From Flavobacterium psychrophilum (GTDB lineage: Bacteria > Bacteroidota > Bacteroidia > Flavobacteriales > Flavobacteriaceae): a stretch of 19,703 nucleotides of DNA. Location of the stretch: the NCBI GenBank assembly GCA_945869365.1, contig CAMBOW010000027.1, positions 1-19,703 on the forward strand. The letters are read 5' to 3'. Position numbers and translations under genes: made by a program. Below are positions 14,916-19,703 of this stretch, one piece after another (the first letter of the stretch is position 1; each line of letters starts with the position of its first letter). The notes beneath the pieces were generated by a model. That model saw only the letters and a list, made by a program, of their open reading frames with translations. It had not been told where the DNA came from and did not search any database.

Positions 14916-15451
14916 GATTTTGTATAGCGCAACTTGGTGAATAAATCCCAAATTACAATGCCGGTACTCACCGAGATATTCAACGAATGCTTGGTGCCCA
15001 ACTGCGGAATTTCGATACACCCATCACAAAGCGAAACCGCCGTTTGATTTACACCAAATACTTCATTTCCAAAAACTAGGGCGTATTTTTGCTGTTCCTT
15101 TACAGCAAAATCCTGTAAAAACAAGGCGCCTTCTACTTGTTCTACCGCATAGACCAAAACGTCTTGGGATTGCAAATTTTGAATCACTTCCTGCACATTC
15201 GCCGCATATTCCCAAGCTACAGTATCGGTAGCGCCCAAGGCTGTTTTGTGAATTTCTTTGTTGGGTGGCGTGGCGGTAATGCCACAGAGGTAAATTTTCT
15301 CGATCAAAAAGGCATCGGCGGTGCGAAAAACCGAGCCAATGTTGTGCAAACTGCGCACATCATCCAAAATTAATATGACAGGCGTTTTGGTGGCCATTTT
15401 AAAATCAGCTACAGATTTTCGGGGCAATTCGTTGTTTTCTAATTTACGCAT
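14909..15451 (-). CDS. SPOUT-class (TrmH-like) RNA 2'-O-methyltransferase
   Basis: A 180-residue cytosolic enzyme that uses S-adenosylmethionine to methylate RNA, most likely a ribose 2'-hydroxyl in tRNA or rRNA. The three SpoU motifs are clear: LDDVRSLHNIGSVFRTADA (30-47, with Asn38 and Arg43), LVFGNEVFGV (125-134) and CIEIPQLGTKHSLNISVSTGIVIWDL (145-170), the last forming the trefoil-knot cofactor site. There is no extra N-terminal substrate-binding domain of the RlmB type, so the exact target is undetermined. The ATG at 15451 gives MRKLENNELPRKS; a TTG two codons upstream is less likely. The gene lies just downstream of a terminator for the DUF1573 gene and converges on the FolK fusion gene. 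Confidence 0.88.
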   Translation of the reverse strand: MRKLENNELPRKSVADFKMATKTPVILILDDVRSLHNIGSVFRTADAFLIEKIYLCGITATPPNKEIHKTALGATDTVAWEYAANVQEVIQNLQSQDVLVYAVEQVEGALFLQDFAVKEQQKYALVFGNEVFGVNQTAVSLCDGCIEIPQLGTKHSLNISVSTGIVIWDLFTKLRYTKSQ

Positions 15452-15466
15452 GAGCAAGGAATTGGG

Positions 15467-15499
15467 ATAAAAAAAAGCTCCCTAGAAATTAGGAAGCTT
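15467..15499 (-). terminator. Rho-independent terminator after the DUF1573 gene
   Basis: Hairpin at 15475-15499: AAGCT and CCTA pair with AGCTT and TAGG around one mismatch, with a GAAAT loop. On the minus strand it is followed directly by a T run (plus-strand A run 15469-15476). It lies 22 bases after the DUF1573 stop codon. Only about 15 bases separate the T run from the downstream methyltransferase ATG. Confidence 0.8.
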
Positions 15500-15520
15500 G
15501 ATTTATGGTGTGAATTATAA

Positions 15521-15943
15521 TTAGCCTTTTGGAGCTGGGTCAGCTTCAATTGTACCTTTAATTGTAACTGTTTTGGTTTCTTGTCCAGCAGCATTAGAAG
15601 TAATGGTTACGGTCTTAGTAAATGCACCAACACGAGCAGTGTCATATTTTACTCCGATTACAGCTTTCGCTCCTGGAGCAATGGGCTCTTTTGGGAAAGT
15701 TGGCACGGTGCAACCGCAAGATCCAACTGCATTGGTAATGATTAAAGGCTTGTTTCCGTTGTTTACAAAAACAAACTCTCTTTTTCCTTCGGCGTTGTGT
15801 GGAATGCTTCCATAATCAACGGTTTCTGTTTCAAAAGCCATTCCTGCGCCTTCTACTTTTGGAGCAGCTGCTTTTTTGGCTTGTGCATTAGCGGTCATGA
15901 TTCCGAATACGGCTAATACTACTACTAAAACTAACTTTTTCAT
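15521..15943 (-). CDS. Secreted DUF1573 domain protein
   Basis: A 140-residue exported protein. The signal peptide MKKLVLVVVLAVFGIMTANAQA is typical and is probably cut near residue 20-22. Residues 36-135 form an immunoglobulin-like beta-sandwich of the DUF1573 family (MAFETETVDYGSIPHNAEGKREFVFVNNGNKPL...), with the conserved GSCGCTVP (Cys76, Cys78), PIAPGAKAVIGVKYD and GAFTKTVTITSNA. The molecular role of this abundant Bacteroidetes family is not established; a periplasmic structural or binding function is likely. The ATG at 15943 is preferred over the frame extension to 15973 because it starts the signal peptide directly and follows a good -7 element. Codons such as GCT, GTA and ACT are frequent, suggesting substantial expression. 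Confidence 0.87.
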   Translation of the reverse strand: MKKLVLVVVLAVFGIMTANAQAKKAAAPKVEGAGMAFETETVDYGSIPHNAEGKREFVFVNNGNKPLIITNAVGSCGCTVPTFPKEPIAPGAKAVIGVKYDTARVGAFTKTVTITSNAAGQETKTVTIKGTIEADPAPKG

Positions 15944-15970
15944 TGCTATTAATTTTAAAAATTTGTTCGA

Positions 15971-15978
15971 CAAATCTA
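15971..15978 (-). promoter_or_regulatory. Bacteroidetes -7 promoter element for the DUF1573 gene
   Basis: Minus-strand TAGATTTG matches TAnnTTTG exactly and ends 27 bases before the ATG at 15943. The longer reading frame would begin at 15973, inside this element, which argues for the shorter start. On the plus strand the best candidate for mutS is TAAATTCG at 16059-16066, one mismatch from consensus. Confidence 0.5.
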
Positions 15979-16099
15979 ACTAAAAATTTAAAACCACTCC
16001 TTAAATGTTTCTTAAATTTATTTTAAAAGTAGACACCGCTACTGTCGCATTAAATTTCTAAATTCGCTTCCTATTCAAATTAAAAAACACCGAACTATC

Positions 16100-18706
16100 T
16101 TGGCTTCCAAAGAAAAAGAAATCAAAGAAACCCCTTTAATGAAACAATACAACGAGATCAAACGGAAATATCCGGATGCCTGTTTGTTGTTTCGCGTGGG
16201 CGATTTTTACGAAACCTTTGGCGAAGATGCTGTGCGGGCTTCAAAGATTTTGGGCATTGTACTCACCAAACGCGGCGCGGGATCGGTGACTGAAACAGCC
16301 CTAGCTGGATTTCCGCATCATTCTTTGAACACCTATTTGCCCAAGCTCGTAAAAGCCGGTTTACGGGTAGCCATTTGTGATCAATTGGAAGACCCAAAAA
16401 CCACCAAAACTATAGTAAAACGAGGCGTAACCGAACTCGTAACGCCCGGTGTTTCGCTCAACGACGAGGTGTTGCAATCTAAATCCAATAACTTTTTGGC
16501 GGCGGTGAGTTTTGGCAAAAAAAACCTAGGAATTGCATTTCTAGACGTGTCAACCGGTGAATTTCTCACAGCCCAAGGCAACGAAGAATACATTGACAAA
16601 CTACTGCAAAACTTCAATCCCAGCGAAGTATTGGTGCCGAAAGCCTATAAAAATGCGTTCAAAGATCATTTTGGCGCGCACTACCACCACTTCTTTTTGG
16701 ATGATTGGGTATACCAAGAAACCTATGGCACCGAACGCCTCATGCAGCACTTTGAGACCAATTCGCTTAAGGGCTTTGGCATCGAAGCGCTCACCGAAGG
16801 CATCATAGCAGCCGGCGCAATTTTATTTTATTTATCCGAAACCCAGCACAACAAACTACAACACATCACCTCCATCAACCGCATTGCCGAAGATGCCTAT
16901 GTGTGGATGGACCGATTTACCCTGCGCAACCTCGAGTTGTACCACAGCTATAATCCGAATGCTGTGACCCTACTCGACGTGATTGACAAAACCATTTCGC
17001 CCATGGGCAGCCGACTCCTAAAACGCTGGTTGGCCTTGCCCCTGAAGGATTTGGCACCCATTCGGGAGCGACATGAAGTGGTGCAGTATTTGGTTGAACA
17101 AACCGAAATTGCACTAGAGCTGCAGCAACAACTCAAAATGATATCCGATTTGGAGCGCTTGGTATCCAAAATCGCAACCGGGAAAATTTCTCCCAAAGAG
17201 TTACTCACACTCACCGACTCGCTCGATGCTTTGATTCCTATTAAAACTGTGGCCAGCAAAAGCCAGCAAAAAGCTGTAAAAGCCTTGGGCGACAGTTTGC
17301 ATCCCTGCGACTTGCTGCGCGAAAAAATTAGAAGCACCATTCATCCCAATGCACCGGTAGCGGTAGCCAAAGGAAATGCCATTGCAACTGGAGTAAACTC
17401 CGAATTGGACGACTTGCGCGCCATCTCGACTTCGGGCAAAGATTATTTGGAGCAAATAGAACAACGGGAATCAGCCAGTACGGGCATTGGCTCACTAAAA
17501 ATAGCCTTCAACTCGGTGTTTGGGTACTACATCGAGGTGCGCAACTCACACAAAGACAAGGTGCCCGAGACTTGGATTCGAAAGCAAACTTTGGTGAATG
17601 CCGAGCGCTACATAACCGAAGAACTCAAAGAATACGAAAATAAAATCTTGGGCGCCGAAGAAAAAATATACCAATTGGAAGTCGCACTTTTTGACGAATT
17701 GGTGCAGTGGACCAGTGGTTACATTCAGCAGATCCAACAAAATGCGGTAGTAGTAGCCCAATTAGATTGCTTGGCTTCGTTTGCGCAGTTGGCCCAAGAA
17801 AAAAAATACGTGCGTCCCGAATTGCACGAAGGGCTTTCGCTACACATCAAAAATGGGCGTCACCCGGTAATTGAAAACCAATTGCCCATGGGCACACCCT
17901 ACATTGCCAATGATGTCTATCTCGACGACCAAACCCAGCAACTCATCATGATTACCGGACCAAATATGTCGGGTAAATCGGCCATTTTACGGCAAACTGC
18001 TTTGATTGTCTTGCTTGCACAAATGGGAAGTTTTGTACCCGCCGATGAAGTAAAGATGGGTGTAGTTGACAAATTATTTACCCGTGTGGGCGCCTCCGAT
18101 AACATCTCGATGGGTGAATCAACCTTTATGGTAGAGATGAACGAAACTGCCTCGATTTTGAACAACATTTCGGCCCGCAGTTTGGTCTTGCTCGACGAAA
18201 TTGGCCGCGGAACCAGCACCTATGACGGCATCTCGATTGCCTGGGCCATAGCCGAATACTTGCACGAACATCCGGCCAAACCCAAAACTCTGTTTGCCAC
18301 GCATTACCACGAACTCAACGAAATGAGCGCCTTGTTGCCACGCATCAAAAACTTCAATGTGTCGGTCAAGGAACTGAAAGACAATGTGTTGTTTTTGCGC
18401 AAATTGGTTCCCGGCGGCAGCGCACACAGCTTTGGAATACACGTAGCCAAAATGGCCGGCATGCCACAAACCGTATTACTCAAAGCACAAAAGCTGTTGA
18501 AGAAACTGGAGAAAAACCATTCGGGCGCCGAACTGCAAGGCCTAGCGCCCGATAAAACCGATATGCAAATGAGTTTCTTTACGCTAGACGATCCCTTGCT
18601 CGATGAAATCAAAGAAGAATTATTATCGCTCGATTTGGACAGCCTAACGCCCATAGAAGCACTCATGAAGCTCAATGAAATAAAGCGCATGCTCACTAAA
18701 AAATAG
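16100..18706 (+). CDS. mutS: DNA mismatch repair protein MutS
   Basis: MutS recognises base mismatches and small loops and recruits MutL in post-replicative repair. The 868-residue protein is complete. The mismatch-reading Phe-x-Glu is Phe36 and Glu38 in [14 protein letters not shown]. The connector, lever and clamp domains follow ([14 protein letters not shown]...[47 protein letters not shown]). The ATPase domain has Walker A GPNMSGKS (620-627), [16 protein letters not shown], Walker [11 protein letters not shown] (Asp699-Glu700) and [13 protein letters not shown]. The C-terminus ends in the helix-turn-helix dimer region. The start is a TTG at 16100 ([17 protein letters not shown]), supported by recalled Flavobacterium MutS proteins beginning MAAKEK; the first ATG, at 16139, would remove 13 residues. 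Confidence 0.96.
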   Translation: MASKEKEIKETPLMKQYNEIKRKYPDACLLFRVGDFYETFGEDAVRASKILGIVLTKRGAGSVTETALAGFPHHSLNTYLPKLVKAGLRVAICDQLEDPKTTKTIVKRGVTELVTPGVSLNDEVLQSKSNNFLAAVSFGKKNLGIAFLDVSTGEFLTAQGNEEYIDKLLQNFNPSEVLVPKAYKNAFKDHFGAHYHHFFLDDWVYQETYGTERLMQHFETNSLKGFGIEALTEGIIAAGAILFYLSETQHNKLQHITSINRIAEDAYVWMDRFTLRNLELYHSYNPNAVTLLDVIDKTISPMGSRLLKRWLALPLKDLAPIRERHEVVQYLVEQTEIALELQQQLKMISDLERLVSKIATGKISPKELLTLTDSLDALIPIKTVASKSQQKAVKALGDSLHPCDLLREKIRSTIHPNAPVAVAKGNAIATGVNSELDDLRAISTSGKDYLEQIEQRESASTGIGSLKIAFNSVFGYYIEVRNSHKDKVPETWIRKQTLVNAERYITEELKEYENKILGAEEKIYQLEVALFDELVQWTSGYIQQIQQNAVVVAQLDCLASFAQLAQEKKYVRPELHEGLSLHIKNGRHPVIENQLPMGTPYIANDVYLDDQTQQLIMITGPNMSGKSAILRQTALIVLLAQMGSFVPADEVKMGVVDKLFTRVGASDNISMGESTFMVEMNETASILNNISARSLVLLDEIGRGTSTYDGISIAWAIAEYLHEHPAKPKTLFATHYHELNEMSALLPRIKNFNVSVKELKDNVLFLRKLVPGGSAHSFGIHVAKMAGMPQTVLLKAQKLLKKLEKNHSGAELQGLAPDKTDMQMSFFTLDDPLLDEIKEELLSLDLDSLTPIEALMKLNEIKRMLTKK

Positions 18707-18776
18707 ACCCATTTTACACTAACAATTAGGCAGTCAATCGATTAAAAAAATGCCGTTTTATTTTTAGAGAAAAGAC

Positions 18777-18806
18777 TTGCAACTTTGAATTAAAGTATTA
18801 AATTTG
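18777..18806 (+). promoter_or_regulatory. Promoter of the tRNA-Gly/tRNA-Leu unit
   Basis: TTG at 18777-18779, a 19-base spacer, then TAAATTTG at 18799-18806, a full match to the Bacteroidetes -33/-7 arrangement (TTG, N19-21, TAnnTTTG). The predicted start is about 35-40 bases before the tRNA-Gly gene. This is the best complete promoter in the window. Confidence 0.75.
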
Positions 18807-18852
18807 CCTCCGCTATTACAAACAGATAGCAACGTTCTTTTACACAAGTCAT

Positions 18853-18928
18853 GCGAAAATAGCTCAGTTGGTAGAGCGCGACCTTGCCAAGGTCGAGGTC
18901 GCGGGTTCGAGCCCCGTTTTTCGCTCCA
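18853..18928 (+). tRNA. tRNA-Gly (anticodon GCC)
   Basis: The full cloverleaf is visible. Acceptor GCGAAAA pairs with TTTTCGC (18918-18924), the D arm contains AGCTCAGTTGGTAGAGC, the anticodon stem is CGACC/GGTCG with loop TTGCCAA (anticodon GCC at 18886-18888), and the T loop is TTCGAGC between GCGGG and CCCGT. The discriminator is T18925 and the CCA (18926-18928) is encoded. The mature tail-less body is 73 nt. It reads GGC and GGT codons. Confidence 0.97.
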
Positions 18929-18934
18929 ATATCC

Positions 18935-19020
18935 GCTCGGATGGTGAAATTGGTAGACACGCTGGACTTAAAATCCAGTGAACAGCAATGTTCGTGCGGG
19001 TTCAAGTCCCGCTCTGAGTA
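18935..19020 (+). tRNA. tRNA-Leu (anticodon TAA)
   Basis: An 86-nt class II tRNA. The D arm and loop are of leucine type (GTGAAATTGGTAGACAC), the anticodon stem is CTGGA/TCCAG with loop CTTAAAA (anticodon TAA at 18969-18971), the long variable arm is GAACA/TGTTC, and the T arm is GCGGG TTCAAGT CCCGC. Acceptor GCTCGGA pairs with TCTGAGT using two G-U wobbles, including at the first pair. The discriminator is A19020 and CCA is not encoded, unlike the adjacent tRNA-Gly. It lies 6 bases after tRNA-Gly CCA, so both come from one transcript. It reads TTA and, by wobble, TTG codons. Confidence 0.96.
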
Positions 19021-19023
19021 CAG

Positions 19024-19054
19024 AAGCCTCTAATGAAAATTAGGGGCTTTTTTG
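19024..19054 (+). terminator. Rho-independent terminator of the tRNA unit
   Basis: An 11-bp stem, AAGCCTCTAAT paired with ATTAGGGGCTT (one T-G wobble) around a GAAA tetraloop, followed by a run of seven T to 19054. It begins three bases after the tRNA-Leu discriminator. Confidence 0.92.
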
Positions 19055-19136
19055 TTTGGTACAGTTTTAAGTTTACAATTGTTCTTAGTATACTTTACTA
19101 ATCAAAAATCAACAATCAAAAGTCGTTGATCGTTAA

Positions 19137-19320
19137 TCCTTTCTTTTTCCTTGATGAAAAAGAAACAAAAAATCAAGACCTGGGATTTTCGGCGATCAAA
19201 ATAGGCTCACTTCCTAAAACTCAAAAACTCCCCCACTCGCAAACTCGCGGGCTCAAACAGTTCGAGTTTCTTAACGGAAGTTTCTCCTTTTTGATGCTCG
19301 CCTGCCAAATCCTATGGTCG
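19137..19320. repeat. Probable interspersed Bacteroidetes repeat with overlapping inverted repeats
   Basis: The left end has a perfect 10-bp inverted repeat, TTTCTTTTTC/GAAAAAGAAA (19140-19149 and 19156-19165), with loop CTTGAT. That loop is itself complementary to ATCAAG at 19172-19177, so two helices compete. I recall similar TTTTTCCTTGATGAAAAAG...AATCAAG words as repeated intergenic sequence in Bacteroidetes genomes, followed by text like CTCGCGGGCTC. There is only one copy in this window, so the repeat status and outer limits rest on memory. Confidence 0.5.
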
Positions 19321-19361
19321 GAGAAGTCTTCGGTAGTGCTACTATGGATGTTGGAATTTGG

Positions 19362-19377
19362 TCCCGACGCTTCGGGA
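19362..19377. repeat. Palindromic repeat TCCCGACGCTTCGGGA (third copy)
   Basis: Identical over 16 bases to the copy at 2734-2749, some 16.6 kb away, and closely related to the perfect palindrome at 2031-2046. It lies about 70 bases from the 3' end of the XRE-like gene. Confidence 0.75.
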
Positions 19378-19448
19378 TCAGTATTGGAATTTCTACTAGC
19401 CGTTCTTAGTACACACAGAAAAACTCCCCACTTCCCACTTCCAGCTTA

Positions 19449-19670
19449 TCAGCCATTCACTTCCCGAAGTAGATCAGACATTTTAACTCCCAAGGCTGTA
19501 CTGATTTTTAAAAAAATGAGTATGGAGAAATTTTGTTCTCCTTTGTAGATTCGACGGATGCTTTTTTCGTCGATGTCACAGGCATAAGCAAACTCTAAAT
19601 TACTTTTATATTTAGCTTTAGCTTTTTCTTGTATTACTTTTCCGAGTGCTTGAAGTACTGCATCTGACAT
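19449..19670 (-). CDS. Small XRE-family helix-turn-helix regulator
   Basis: A 73-residue protein made of one cro/C1-type HTH domain. Helices 2 and 3 lie near NLEFAYACDIDEKSIRRIYKGEQNFSILIFLKISTALGVKMSDLL (residues 24-68), with the family's IYKGE turn and the terminal helix ILIFLKISTALGVKMSDLL. There is no additional sensor or toxin-binding domain. The ATG at 19670 is 33 bases from the window edge, so its upstream partner, if any, is not visible. Such small proteins can be antitoxins, phage-type repressors or orphan regulators. The 3' side is repeat-rich DNA without a clear terminator. A DNA-binding role is well supported; the target is unknown. Confidence 0.85.
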   Translation of the reverse strand: MSDAVLQALGKVIQEKAKAKYKSNLEFAYACDIDEKSIRRIYKGEQNFSILIFLKISTALGVKMSDLLREVNG

Positions 19671-19703
19671 GCTTCAAAATTCCTATAATACTGATGTATT
19701 TAT

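Larger units (their letters stand above)
19021..19448. other. Gene-free repeat-rich stretch after the tRNAs
   Basis: Apart from the tRNA terminator, this stretch holds dispersed repeats: TGTTCTTAGTATACT (19080-19094), an interspersed element from about 19137 to 19320, a TCCCGACGCTTCGGGA palindrome (19362-19377) and CGTTCTTAGTACAC (19402-19415). A 140-codon open frame crosses it (19126-19548), but it reads through the repeats and has no family resemblance, so I do not call it a gene. Confidence 0.7.

Noticed and set aside
15703..15720. Second sigma54-like site (TGGCACGGTGCAACC)
   Set aside because: The -12 half is missing at the required spacing and it lies within the DUF1573 coding sequence.
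19126..19548. 140-codon open frame on the plus strand after the tRNAs
   Set aside because: It runs through dispersed repeats and the palindrome at 19362 and overlaps the 3' end of the XRE gene; the product has no domain-like pattern and the start has no promoter.

Overview
The window looks like a chromosomal segment of a Flavobacteriaceae bacterium, close to Flavobacterium. MutS reads like the Flavobacterium protein almost throughout. Start codons mostly lack Shine-Dalgarno sequences. Several upstream regions carry the Bacteroidetes -7 element TAnnTTTG, and the periplasmic S46 peptidase and the FolK-deoxynucleoside kinase fusion fit the same group. This rests on recalled family features, as no search was possible.

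Layout. 1-1957 (+): purT (5' end outside the window) and fabD, a tight housekeeping pair. 1958-3092: a small accessory island with a YafQ-type toxin-antitoxin module inside dispersed repeats, including a 138-bp unit duplicated in tandem up to the galE stop codon. 3093-5324 (-): a DegT-family sugar aminotransferase, a hairpin repeat and galE. 5424-8815 (+): waaA (Kdo transferase) and a secreted S46 dipeptidyl-peptidase with the DPP11 specificity residue. 8816-9299: a small, very Ala-rich lipoprotein behind a sigma54-like and a -7-type promoter, closed by a bidirectional terminator. 9327-13662 (-): sppA followed by an AsmA-like protein. 13776-14915 (+): the FolK-deoxynucleoside kinase fusion, convergent with and overlapping a SPOUT RNA methyltransferase (-). 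15521-15943 (-): a secreted DUF1573 protein, divergent from mutS (16100-18706, +). 18777-19054: a tRNA-Gly/tRNA-Leu unit with a clear promoter and terminator. 19055-19703: repeat-rich intergenic DNA and a lone XRE-type regulator (-).

Most genes are core functions: purine and fatty acid synthesis, envelope glycans and LPS, envelope protein turnover, folate and nucleotide metabolism, mismatch repair and tRNAs. The unusual material lies in the two repeat-rich stretches (2031-3092 and 19080-19415), which share three sequence motifs, and in the regulatory region of the Ala-rich lipoprotein. I found no CRISPR array, insertion sequence transposase, prophage or multi-gene defence system. The best candidates for something little described are the toxin-antitoxin island bounded by inverted repeats and the doubly promoted lipoprotein.
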